Shown one piece after another: positions 1-7,274 of a stretch of DNA of 35,616 bases (position 1 is its first letter; every line of letters begins with the position of its first letter). Origin of the DNA: Oxalobacteraceae bacterium (GTDB taxonomy: Bacteria; Pseudomonadota; Gammaproteobacteria; Burkholderiales; Burkholderiaceae_D). A program made the translations under genes and the position numbers. A model generated the notes under the pieces. It saw only the letters and a program-made list of their open reading frames with translations. It did not search any database and was not told the origin of the DNA. The stretch lies in the NCBI GenBank assembly GCA_021768485.1, contig JAIZVZ010000036.1, positions 1-35,616 on the forward strand, written 5' to 3'.

Positions 1-62
1 ACCACTTGGTCGATAACAGCTCGAAGGCTGTTGCGAGCATCGGAAAAGTTGATGATTCTCAT
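1..62 (-). CDS. YefM/Phd-family antitoxin, N-terminal fragment (runs off the left edge)
   Basis: Reading leftward from an ATG at 62, the frame is open to the window edge and encodes 20 residues beginning MRIINFSDARNSL. This is the usual opening of YefM/Phd-type antitoxins (M-R-x-I-x-Y/F-S-E/D-A-R-x-x-L), which bind DNA through this N-terminal domain and neutralise a RelE/YoeB- or Doc-type toxin through the C-terminus. A GGAG ribosome-binding site lies eight bases before the ATG. About 140 bases upstream is a promoter overlapped by a TGTACA-type palindrome, which fits an autorepressed toxin-antitoxin operon. The toxin gene would lie beyond the left edge and cannot be seen, so family membership rests on 20 residues plus the operator. 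YefM is a closer match than Phd. Confidence 0.75.
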   Translation of the reverse strand, partial: MRIINFSDARNSLRAVIDQV

Positions 63-90
63 TTGTTACTCCGTTCTTTCAATACTTATC

Positions 91-156
91 AGTGTCAGTA
101 GTAGTTGTCAGTGTCAGTAGTAGTTGTCAGTATCAGCAGTAGTTGTCAGTATCAAC
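91..156. repeat. 19-bp tandem repeat, three full copies plus a partial
   Basis: The unit AGTGTCAGTAGTAGTTGTC occurs at 91-109 and 110-128 (identical), again at 129-147 with two changes, and partially from 148. The copies are directly adjacent with no spacers, so this is not a CRISPR array. The block lies between the antitoxin promoter and its start codon, so it would be transcribed as part of the leader. It could be a slippage-prone tract, an iteron-like protein-binding array or simply a local duplication. Confidence 0.85.
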
Positions 157-176
157 GAGAAATTCGAACAGCATTA

Positions 177-231
177 ACTTGTACGACAAATCGTACATGT
201 ACAAGTATATCGCAAATTTCGCGGATTGCAA
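177..231 (-). promoter_or_regulatory. Antitoxin promoter with overlapping TGTACA palindrome operator
   Basis: On the minus strand a -35 element TTGCAA (226-231) is separated by 16 bp from a -10 element TATACT (204-209), which predicts a start near 197. An inverted repeat with arms ACTTGTAC (177-184) and GTACAAGT (199-206) covers the -10 and the start. It contains one TGTACA core (198-203) and a TGTACG half (180-185). In E. coli the YefM-YoeB complex represses its operon through palindromes with TGTACA cores, so the arrangement suggests the same autorepression. No binding data exist for this site. Confidence 0.6.
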
Positions 232-336
232 GCTTATGGTTGGAGATGAGCGAGGCGCGCAGTGACTCACGCTTGTCGAAGCCAAGACATTAAAGTTGCT
301 AGTTTTGCTATTTCTCCGCAACCTGCACAAGACTGT

Positions 337-411
337 TTCGGGGCAGTTCAGTGGGAGAACTCTCGGCTCTGGACCGAGATGGCGCTCGTTTGATTCCAGC
401 CCCCGAACCCA
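337..411 (+). tRNA. Divergent tRNA-Gln(CUG)-like gene, possibly decaying
   Basis: The sequence folds as a cloverleaf. The acceptor stem TTCGGGG (337-343) pairs perfectly with CCCCGAA (401-407), the D-stem GTTC (346-349) with GAAC (357-360), and the anticodon stem CTCGG (362-366) with CCGAG (374-378). The anticodon CTG at 369-371 reads Gln CAG, a five-base variable loop follows, and CCA is encoded at 409-411. Several features are abnormal for a functional bacterial tRNA-Gln: C in place of U8, U in place of C56, one C-C mismatch in the T-stem (387/397), and C as discriminator base where bacterial tRNA-Gln normally has G. It may be an acquired tRNA from a mobile element or a pseudogene. A terminator lies downstream at 652-691. 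Confidence 0.55.
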
Positions 412-651
412 AGTAAAAGACTATGAACTAGTGCGGAACTCTGATAACGACGATGTGCCTCTTGGCAACGGGACGGTAGCAGGGCGTTCAGGCATGGAGA
501 GTCTGTAATATTCTGACTATGGTATTTTGCATGGTATGGCATGAACGATATCTGCTAAGTGTATGATTAGATGCTAATATTTTCTGTTGTTGATAATAGA
601 ATGGGAATGACGAGTCAGCCTTAAGTGGCTGATTTGAATGAAAAATGGAAG

Positions 652-691
652 GCCGTTGATGATTGATTTTCAATTATCAACGGCTTTTTTT
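652..691 (+). terminator. Rho-independent terminator
   Basis: The arms at 652-666 and 670-684 pair over 15 positions with one mismatch around a three-base loop and are followed by seven T residues. It would end a rightward transcript carrying the tRNA-like gene. Leftward, T residues are present but several bases away from the stem, so it may also act weakly behind the response regulator that ends at 740. Confidence 0.85.
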
Positions 692-739
692 GCGGGCACA
701 AGAAGGGCCGACAGGAAACCATGGCCACAGCGGCCATGC

Positions 740-1375
740 CTAATGTTCCCAGTACCCACGGCGTAAAGCGATGGTTACAGCGTGGGTGCGGTCTCGCGCA
801 TCGAGCTTTTGCAAAATCGATTTCATGTGCGCCTTGACCGTATCTTCGCTCAAGCCTAAAAGCTGGGCCACGCGCTGGTTGGAATTGCCGTCTGCGACGA
901 TGCGCAGCACTTCAGTCTCGCGTTTGCTCAGCGAATCGAGCTGAAAGTTGTTGACCAGGGTGGAGGCCAGTTGTGGCGACAGGCTGCGCTTGCCGGCATG
1001 GACTGAAACGATGTAATCGCTCAATTCGGTGCGCGCCAGGCTTTTAAGAATATATCCGCTCGCACCAGCCTTCAGGCCCCGGCTCACATGCATATCGCCG
1101 CCGTAGGTCGTCAGGATAATGATGCGTGCCCCAGGATTGATGCGACGGATTGCTGTTGTCGCCTCTATGCCGTTCAGGCCAGGCATCTGTATATCCATCA
1201 GCGTGATATCGGGCGCGAAGCGCTTGTACTGCTCGATGGCGACGGCGCCGTCGCTGGCTTCCGCCACGACCGAAAATTTCGGATCGACCGCTAGAACAGC
1301 GGCAATCCCGCTGCGCAGCAGGGGATGATCATCTGCAATCATCACGCTGATCATTTCTTGAACTTTGCCTTCCAT
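740..1375 (-). CDS. NarL/FixJ-family response regulator
   Basis: This 211-residue protein has a receiver domain (about 9-125) and a LuxR-type DNA-binding domain (about 145-208). The acidic pair is D15-D16, the expected phosphoacceptor is D61 in LMDIQMPG, and K111 is the conserved lysine. The C-terminal part contains LSKRETEVLRIVADG and the helix-turn-helix SEDTVKAHMKSILQKL. AAGGAG seven bases before the ATG at 1375 supports this start over the later Met-8. It lies 60 bp behind the sensor kinase gene on the same strand and is its probable partner: a HisKA_3 kinase with a NarL-type regulator is the standard pairing. The target genes are not visible in the sequence; the divergent hydrolase-dehydrogenase pair is a reasonable candidate. 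Confidence 0.93.
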   Translation of the reverse strand: MEGKVQEMISVMIADDHPLLRSGIAAVLAVDPKFSVVAEASDGAVAIEQYKRFAPDITLMDIQMPGLNGIEATTAIRRINPGARIIILTTYGGDMHVSRGLKAGASGYILKSLARTELSDYIVSVHAGKRSLSPQLASTLVNNFQLDSLSKRETEVLRIVADGNSNQRVAQLLGLSEDTVKAHMKSILQKLDARDRTHAVTIALRRGYWEH

Positions 1376-1435
1376 AGCAGCGCTCCTTGATTGTTTTGCG
1401 CGAGCGTATCAACGACAGCTTGTCTTGCCATCACC

Positions 1436-4399
1436 TTATCGGGTATATGCAAGTGCTGCGGGGATGAGTATTTGCCATGCAGTGCCATTGCCTGCGCCAC
1501 TACGCAGCACCAGTTTGGCATGAATCCTGGCCGCGCGTTCAGCCATGCCACGCAGGCCCCAGTGATTCTGGCGTCCGCCATTGTTCAGGATTTCGGCGGG
1601 AATGCCGATGCCGTCATCGCGAACGGTGCAACGGAGTTCTCGCGCACCATATCGGAGCTGGACTTCTATCGTTTGCGCGTGGGCGTGGCTGTAGGCGTTG
1701 GCGATGGCCTCGGCGATGATTGCCAGCGTCTCTTCATACACCATGGGATCGAGTTGGCGCATGATGCCGTCCATTTTAAAATGAATGGGGCCGGCGTCAG
1801 CCGGCTGTAAGCGGGCGGCGGCTGCCAGCACGGCATCCGGGAAGTTGAGCTTGTGAGCATCTGCCCCCCGCAGTTCGACGATTCGCCCGCGGCCTTCATC
1901 CACGACGGCGTCAGCCTGTTGCAGCGCCATTTCCAGTTGGGTGCGTATCTCTTCCTTGGCCGGCATGCGCATCACGGCGGCATGTACATGCAGTATCAGG
2001 CTTTGGATTGACTGGAGCAGGGTGTCATGCAGTTCCCTGGCGATCCGCTCCCGCTCGTGAACCCGCTCCTGCAGCCGGCTGGCCATTTGCCTGGTCATGC
2101 GTTGAATATGCCATCGATATGCCAGATACGCCGCCGAAAGCAGCAATGCCGTGCACAATACCTTGAACCACCAGGTTTCCGTCATCGCAGGAGCGATAGT
2201 AAAGGATGCCACTGTATCTTGCTCGGACCACTTGCCGTTGTAATCCGAAGCCGCCACATGAAAGTGGTAATCGCCAGAATGGAGGTTGCTGTAGAACGCA
2301 CTGCGGCGTGCGCCGACCTCCTGCCATTCGGTATCAACATCATCGAGACGATAGCGAAATCGGACTCTTTCCGGCATGGATAGCGCAGGAAGGCTGTAAT
2401 CGATTTGCAAGGAAGAGCTGCCAGCGGCAAAGCGCGCCAGCGCCTGCGCAGGCTTGCCTTGCCCGGAGGGGCCGATCGTCTTGATGAGGACTGGCTGCGC
2501 AGGCGAAGGCGCGGGCTGTTCGCGCGGATTCAGACGAAATACCCCCGCCGATCTGACGAGCCATAAGCGGCCGTCGGATGCCAGTACCATCGATGGGGAC
2601 GGCGTAATGCGCAACGCGCTGCCCTCCAGCCCATCGAGCTGATCGAGCCGTTCATACTGTACATGGTAGGCCTGGGAGCGTCTGAACCTGGCGATTTCCT
2701 CGCTTGGAATATGGAACAGGCCAGTCGACGCATTGAGCCACAGATCGCCATTGTCCAATTCGACGATGCCGGTTATGCCGTCAAAAGTCTCATTATTGAC
2801 GCCGCTGAGCTGTTTGAAGCGATTCGCTTCAAACAAGGCCAGGCCTTTGTCGCCGCCCGCCCATATGTGCTGGCCGTGCGGGTGCAGCGCCATTACCAAG
2901 CCTAGCGCCAGTCCTGCGGACGAGCCGTAGCTGCGCCAGAGGTCGCCGTCGCGATGGACCACCTGGTTCGGATAATAGGCGAGCCACAGGCCCGCCGACT
3001 CCGAGCGGGCCATTGCACTGACTTCGCCCGTCAGTCCTGCTTTTTCCCAGGCCCCATTGGATTTGCGGCGATACAAGCCATGCTGGCGTATGGCAACGAG
3101 CAGACTGCCATCCCGGTCCGCGAGTACCGATTCGACGAGCATGCCGCCGATGGCGGCTGGCAATGTAATGATTCGACACTCATTGCCCTGAATTTTGCGC
3201 AATGATCCGAACGAGGCCCCCCACAGGACGCCGTCATCGGTTCTGGTATAACTCCGTAAAAGATCGGCCCAGCCTTCGCTACGCGGAGGCAGGAGCGCCG
3301 CGACCTTGACGTCGCCATTGTCGCTGGCGGAGACGTGAAAGCCGCCTATCCATGCGCCGCCATGGTCATCGGCCAGAATGCCGCCACCGCCTGCCAATTT
3401 GGGCAACTCTATCTTGCTCAGCCGTTGTCGGCGGAAGCGGTCTATGCCGGTTGCGGTCGAGGCCCACACATTGCCCTCTCTATCCTCGTAGAGGGCGCCC
3501 ACAGATGGCCCGCTTAAGCCTTGTGGCGGCTGGGTGCGGGCGGTTTCTTGCGCGGTACGATATTCAAGCCCGTCCTCCAGGCCGACCCAAAGATCGCCAC
3601 GGCGATCAAAAAGCAGGCTGGCAGGATTGCCGAGATGCTGCCACTGCCTGGGCGGTCGATTCTGGCGGGTTCCGGCTAATTGATTGAAGTGGGCATGTGC
3701 GGCATCCCAGCTCACGACCCTGCCGTCGGGAAGATTAAAAAGGACACCCGTGCCGCTGCTGATGGGCGCCTTGGTAAACCGCTGTTGACCCGGCGCCAGC
3801 GAGAATACGCCGGAATCCCCCTGCGCCCAGAGCACGCCTTGGCGGTCGCGCATCAGCGTTTTGTACCAGCCGGCAGGCAGCTTCCATGAAGCCGCGGGCG
3901 CGCGCCAGCGGTCATGCTCCAGATAAAACATGCCCTGTCCGGTCGCCGCCCAAATGCGGCCGTCGCCGTCCTGTTCCACGCCCCAGACGGCGCGGCTTGG
4001 CAAGCCGTCCCGTTCATCATAATTGCGGATGCGTCCGTGCTGCAGCAGGGCGGCCCCGCCAGTGCGATAGCCGATCCATAATCGGCCATCGGCAAACGCG
4101 TTCACTACGCTGACGTTGTTCGTTAATAGAGGCGCATTGGACGGTGTAAATTGTTCAAATTGTATGCCGTCAAAGCGATAGAGCCCAGTGGGGCCGCCGA
4201 GCCATAACCAGCCATCCGTGGTCTGGGTAATGGACAAAATCATGGCAGGCGCGCCATCCCGGGCGGCCCAGCTGGTGTGGTGCCGATCGATGGCGCGCGG
4301 CGAGCCGCCGCCGGCCGCGCAATGCGGGGAAATCAGGCTGCAGAAAATAATTGCGAACAAAGTCATGGCTTTGTCGCAAGCAGTTAGTGCCTTTTTCAT
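1436..4399 (-). CDS. Two-component sensor histidine kinase with periplasmic beta-propeller and Y_Y_Y domain
   Basis: A large hybrid-type sensor of about 987 residues. A signal peptide (MKKALTACDKAMTLFAIIF...) is followed by a long periplasmic region (about 40-640) rich in repeated W-x-G / D-G-x-x-W blade motifs of the regulator-propeller type, then a Y_Y_Y domain (about 650-730) and one membrane helix (about 740-760). The cytoplasmic part has a HisKA_3 dimerisation domain with ARELHDTLLQS (phosphoacceptor His near 791) and a HATPase domain with DDGIGIP and WGLRGMAERA. There is no receiver domain on the same polypeptide; the partner regulator is the next gene. The ATG at 4399 is chosen because it opens the signal peptide, though an in-frame TTG at 4417 is possible. 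The propeller suggests sensing of a sugar, polymer or other periplasmic ligand, which cannot be named from sequence. Confidence 0.92.
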   Translation of the reverse strand: MKKALTACDKAMTLFAIIFCSLISPHCAAGGGSPRAIDRHHTSWAARDGAPAMILSITQTTDGWLWLGGPTGLYRFDGIQFEQFTPSNAPLLTNNVSVVNAFADGRLWIGYRTGGAALLQHGRIRNYDERDGLPSRAVWGVEQDGDGRIWAATGQGMFYLEHDRWRAPAASWKLPAGWYKTLMRDRQGVLWAQGDSGVFSLAPGQQRFTKAPISSGTGVLFNLPDGRVVSWDAAHAHFNQLAGTRQNRPPRQWQHLGNPASLLFDRRGDLWVGLEDGLEYRTAQETARTQPPQGLSGPSVGALYEDREGNVWASTATGIDRFRRQRLSKIELPKLAGGGGILADDHGGAWIGGFHVSASDNGDVKVAALLPPRSEGWADLLRSYTRTDDGVLWGASFGSLRKIQGNECRIITLPAAIGGMLVESVLADRDGSLLVAIRQHGLYRRKSNGAWEKAGLTGEVSAMARSESAGLWLAYYPNQVVHRDGDLWRSYGSSAGLALGLVMALHPHGQHIWAGGDKGLALFEANRFKQLSGVNNETFDGITGIVELDNGDLWLNASTGLFHIPSEEIARFRRSQAYHVQYERLDQLDGLEGSALRITPSPSMVLASDGRLWLVRSAGVFRLNPREQPAPSPAQPVLIKTIGPSGQGKPAQALARFAAGSSSLQIDYSLPALSMPERVRFRYRLDDVDTEWQEVGARRSAFYSNLHSGDYHFHVAASDYNGKWSEQDTVASFTIAPAMTETWWFKVLCTALLLSAAYLAYRWHIQRMTRQMASRLQERVHERERIARELHDTLLQSIQSLILHVHAAVMRMPAKEEIRTQLEMALQQADAVVDEGRGRIVELRGADAHKLNFPDAVLAAAARLQPADAGPIHFKMDGIMRQLDPMVYEETLAIIAEAIANAYSHAHAQTIEVQLRYGARELRCTVRDDGIGIPAEILNNGGRQNHWGLRGMAERAARIHAKLVLRSGAGNGTAWQILIPAALAYTR

Positions 4400-4466
4400 G
4401 GGAAAATCAGCCAACAATTGGTAATTCTGAATTTTCTTCCTGCTGGAATATTGTATAGAAATAAAT

Positions 4467-4480
4467 CACCCGAAAGGGTG
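4467..4480. promoter_or_regulatory. Small palindrome between divergent genes
   Basis: CACCCGAAAGGGTG is a five-base-pair inverted repeat around GAAA, in the 136-bp space between the leftward sensor kinase and the rightward hydrolase. It could be an operator for the neighbouring NarL-type regulator or a GNRA-capped hairpin in the hydrolase leader. The site is short and unsupported by a second copy. Confidence 0.3.
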
Positions 4481-4535
4481 TATGTTGCTGTTGCCTGTTT
4501 GGATATGCTGTGGCTTCGACCTACAGGAGATCACT

Positions 4536-5441
4536 ATGTTGCAGACAATTAATAAATTGCTTTGGATGAGCTTACTGCTGTTTTATGGCGGCATCAGCCT
4601 GGCGCATGCCGAAACGCCAAGAAGTCATTTTGTCGAGGCAAACGGCGTGCGGATACACTATCTGTCAGCGGGCAAGGGAGCCCCAGTCATTTTGCTTCAC
4701 GGCTACACTGAATCAAGTCATATGTGGCTGCCGCTGATGGCCAAATTGGCGCAGGATCATCTGGTGATCGCCCCGGACCTGCGCGGCTTCGGGCAGTCTG
4801 GCCTGCCGGACGGACCTTATACGAAATCCGTTATGGCCCAGGACGTGCACGCCCTGGTGACCGGCCTCGGCATCAAGTCCGCCAAGATCGTCGGCCATGA
4901 TATCGGCTTGATGGTGGCTTACGCCTATGCCGCACAATATCCGCAAGAGGTGAGCAAAATTGTCCTGATGGATGCATTTTTGCCGGGGGTCGGCAATTGG
5001 AAGGATGTATGGCTGCTGCGCGATCTATGGCATTTCCACTTCTACGGCGAGACCCCGCTGGCGCTTGTTAAAGGTCGCGAGCGTACTTATTTCGAGCATT
5101 TTTGGAACGACTTTGCGGCTGACAAAACGAAATCGCTGAGCGAGGCGGACCGCAAATTCTACAGTTCCGAATATGCAAAACCCGGTCATATGCGGGCCGG
5201 TTTTGAAGTGTTCCGTGCATTTCCCCAGGACGCTGTCGAGTTTGCGGAGTACATGAAAAAACCGCTGACGATGCCCATGCTTGTGTTGACCGGCGAAAAA
5301 GCTTCGGGCGAGTTTCTGATTCAGCAGGCCCGCCTCGTCGACACCAATGTCGAAGGTGTGGTCATCAAGCATAGTGGGCACTGGTTGATGGAAGAGGCTA
5401 CGGCAGAAGTGCTGCCCAAGCTGGTCAACTTCCTTCATTGA
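4536..5441 (+). CDS. Exported alpha/beta hydrolase of the epoxide hydrolase (Cif-like) type
   Basis: This 301-residue protein starts at the ATG at 4536, which has AGGAGA six bases upstream; the same frame is open further upstream without a better start. A signal peptide ends near LAHA (residue 25), so it probably acts in the periplasm or outside the cell. HGYT (55-58) is the oxyanion motif. The nucleophile elbow GHDIG carries Asp-122 in place of Ser, as in epoxide hydrolases and haloalkane dehalogenases. Asp-146 and His-282 (SGHW) would complete the triad. The lid segment around WHFHFYGE, GRERTYFEHF and YAKPGHMRAGFE recalls the secreted epoxide hydrolase Cif of Pseudomonas aeruginosa, but the position of the Cif lid tyrosine appears to be Phe or Val. 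A dehydrogenase gene follows 82 bp later, probably in the same transcript. The substrate is unknown. Confidence 0.88.
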   Translation: MLQTINKLLWMSLLLFYGGISLAHAETPRSHFVEANGVRIHYLSAGKGAPVILLHGYTESSHMWLPLMAKLAQDHLVIAPDLRGFGQSGLPDGPYTKSVMAQDVHALVTGLGIKSAKIVGHDIGLMVAYAYAAQYPQEVSKIVLMDAFLPGVGNWKDVWLLRDLWHFHFYGETPLALVKGRERTYFEHFWNDFAADKTKSLSEADRKFYSSEYAKPGHMRAGFEVFRAFPQDAVEFAEYMKKPLTMPMLVLTGEKASGEFLIQQARLVDTNVEGVVIKHSGHWLMEEATAEVLPKLVNFLH

Positions 5442-5475
5442 ATACTGTGAGATGAATACTGTGAGATGAATACTG
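5440..5475. repeat. 14-bp tandem repeat at the hydrolase stop codon
   Basis: The unit GAATACTGTGAGAT is present at 5440-5453 and 5454-5467, with a partial third copy to 5475. The first copy overlaps the stop codon of the hydrolase, so the duplication adds only untranslated sequence between it and the dehydrogenase gene. Confidence 0.85.
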
Positions 5476-5523
5476 CAAGCCGGGCGCGGTTGCATTTACC
5501 GACAAGCATTGAAAGGATTTGCC

Positions 5524-6312
5524 ATGCGTATCGACCTGAGCGGCAAGACCGCCATTGTCACCGGCTCCACCCGCGGCATCGGTTATGCCATTGCTGCCGG
5601 CCTGGCAGGTGCCGGCGCCACCGTTGTCATCACCGGGCGCAAGCAAGCCGATGTGGATCAGGCGCTGAGCGGCCTGCGTGCCAGCGTCGCCGGCGCGCGC
5701 GTGCGCGGTGTCGCCGCCGATCTGTCCAATGCCAGCGGCTTCGCGGTCCTGCAGGCCGCCGAGCCGTTGGCCGACATCCTGGTGAACAACCTCGGCGTGT
5801 TCAAACTGCAGCCATTCGCCGAGATCCCTGACGAAGAATGGACCCGCTTTTTCGAGATCAACATCATGTCCGGCGTGCGCGCCAGCCGCGCCTACCTGCC
5901 CGGCATGCTGCAAAAGAACTGGGGGCGCATTGTGTTTATCTCGTCGGAATCGGGGCTGAACATTCCTGCCGATATGATCCACTACGGATTCACGAAGACC
6001 GGCAACCTGGCCATCTCGCGCGGCCTGGCCAAGAGCGTGGCCGGCAGCGGCATTACCGTCAATGCGGTCCTTCCGGGCCCAACCTTATCGGAAGGCGTGC
6101 AGCATCTGGTGGCGCCGGGCGGCGACCATGCGGCGGCCGAGCGCGAAGCCAACGCCTTTGTGCGGGCCCACCGCAGCACATCGATCATTCAGCGCGTGGC
6201 GACGCCGGAAGAGGTGGCGAACATGGTGGTGTACGTGTGTTCGCTGCAGGCTTCAGCCACCACCGGCGCGGCGTTGCGCGTCGATGGCGGCGTGGTCGAC
6301 ACGATTGCCTGA
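5524..6312 (+). CDS. Short-chain dehydrogenase/reductase (SDR)
   Basis: A 262-residue classical SDR. The cofactor-binding motif is TGSTRGIG (near residues 14-21) and the NNAG motif appears as NNLG. The catalytic residues are Ser in ISSES and Tyr/Lys in YGFTK (Y-x-x-x-K), and the C-terminal RVDGG loop is present. The start at 5524 is chosen because AAAGGA precedes it by about eight bases and it gives the usual SDR opening (LSGKTAIVTG). The gene lies 82 bp behind the exported hydrolase, and the two may share a transcript, but one product is periplasmic and the other cytoplasmic. The substrate (an alcohol, sugar or 3-oxoacyl group) cannot be told from sequence. Confidence 0.92.
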   Translation: MRIDLSGKTAIVTGSTRGIGYAIAAGLAGAGATVVITGRKQADVDQALSGLRASVAGARVRGVAADLSNASGFAVLQAAEPLADILVNNLGVFKLQPFAEIPDEEWTRFFEINIMSGVRASRAYLPGMLQKNWGRIVFISSESGLNIPADMIHYGFTKTGNLAISRGLAKSVAGSGITVNAVLPGPTLSEGVQHLVAPGGDHAAAEREANAFVRAHRSTSIIQRVATPEEVANMVVYVCSLQASATTGAALRVDGGVVDTIA

Positions 6313-6343
6313 GCCCTAAGCGAGACCAGACGGGCAGGCTGGT

Positions 6344-6373
6344 AATACCAGGCAATACCAGACAATACCTGGA
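6344..6373. repeat. 10-bp tandem repeat, three copies
   Basis: Units AATACCAGGC, AATACCAGAC and AATACCTGGA follow each other directly at 6344-6373, just downstream of the dehydrogenase stop codon and upstream of the integrase remnant. Confidence 0.75.
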
Positions 6374-6390
6374 ATCAAGCATGATTCTTT

Positions 6391-6418
6391 TCAGTTATAT
6401 CAATTCAGTTATATCAAT
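6391..6418. repeat. 14-bp perfect tandem duplication
   Basis: TCAGTTATATCAAT occurs twice without a gap (6391-6404 and 6405-6418). It lies immediately before the integrase remnant and may mark an old insertion or excision boundary. No att core could be established because the element itself is gone. Confidence 0.8.
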
Positions 6419-6440
6419 ACTGGTCCGAGCGGGTAAATCC

Positions 6441-6563
6441 GTGCTGACCGATACCATGCTGCGCAGCATCAAGCCAGCAGACAAGCGCTACAAAGTGACT
6501 GACCGGGATCGGAGTATGTCACCACGGCCCGGTCGATTTTATTTCTTTGTAATCACGCAATAA
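6441..6563 (+). pseudogene. Phage/island integrase remnant (DUF4102-type N-terminus)
   Basis: The frame from GTG at 6441 reads VLTDTMLRSIKPADKRYKVTDRD, the typical start of P4-type tyrosine integrases, whose first domain begins LTD-x-x-(I/L)R-x-x-KP-x-x-KxYK-x-x-D. After D-R-D the expected G-L/M-Y-V turn is lost and the frame ends at 6563, some 350 residues short of a full integrase. No catalytic R-H-R-Y part follows. It is probably the surviving 5' end of an integrase gene after an element decayed or excised. No tRNA gene is adjacent to suggest the original attachment site. Confidence 0.7.
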
Positions 6564-6645
6564 ATGGCAGGTAAGAAACGCTCACCTTGGCATACGCTGT
6601 AGTTGCACGGCTATTGGGGAGCACATCGCGACCTCATTTCCTCCC

Positions 6646-7059
6646 TCATCGCTGCAAGCTATCGACCTCCTTGAGTGGGGCAGTGTGCATTTGAACAAGC
6701 GCCAGCCGTATCGGCTCTGAGCCAGCATTCCAGCTATCGTGCCCTTGTCCAGTCGTGTCTGTGGTCAATATGCAATTACCGGGACGCACGGTGAATCGTG
6801 TCCCGTCTCCGGCCTGGTACTCCATTACGCCAGATAGACAGATTACCCATTGCGCCTTGGGACTTGGGTGCCATCCACCATGCCAACCGATAGGTAATTC
6901 GACGAATGCCAATGCTTCTGCGTCTGAGGCCCGGCCAACATACATGGGAGGGGCTGGCGGCGCGAATTCGATCATCTGTAGTTCTTGAGAGTAATTGAAC
7001 TCGACACTGGAAAGACTATTTTTGCCAGTAAATAAGTGAAGCAGGGGCCAAATTGACAT
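6646..7059 (-). CDS. Small cupin-domain protein
   Basis: This 137-residue protein has a single conserved beta-barrel (about 55-125). Cupin motif 1 is partly present (GWHGGWHPSPKAQWV, with Gln where Glu is usual) and motif 2 contains PGN and GHDSWN. The metal ligands may therefore be incomplete or altered. AGGA nine bases before the ATG at 7059 supports the start. It stands alone, facing the integrase remnant, and diverges from the trhA gene. Small cupins can be isomerases, dioxygenases or ligand-binding proteins, and no substrate is suggested here. Confidence 0.8.
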   Translation of the reverse strand: MSIWPLLHLFTGKNSLSSVEFNYSQELQMIEFAPPAPPMYVGRASDAEALAFVELPIGWHGGWHPSPKAQWVICLSGVMEYQAGDGTRFTVRPGNCILTTDTTGQGHDSWNAGSEPIRLALVQMHTAPLKEVDSLQR

Positions 7060-7274
7060 AAATACATCCTAATATTAGTTGCGGTGCCTGCAAAATGCAG
7101 GCCCTATGTGCCATATGAGTCATTGATTTTAAAGATTTTTTCTGGTGGCGCCGCCGATTCAAGACCGCCTCGCAAGACCTGTCGCCACAGCCAGCCGAGA
7201 CATCATCTGCCAATGCGCTATACAATGCATCAGGTCGCAACTTTTTCCTGCGGCTAAATTGGATTGGAATAGAC

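Noticed and set aside
91-156. 19-bp repeats as a CRISPR array
   Set aside because: Units are directly adjacent with no spacers, and no cas genes are present.
418-504. Possible second (class II size) tRNA behind the tRNA-Gln-like sequence
   Set aside because: Only the ends pair (AGACTAT with AGAGTCT, one mismatch). There is no D-stem, no T-arm with TTC-R-A, and position 8 is G.
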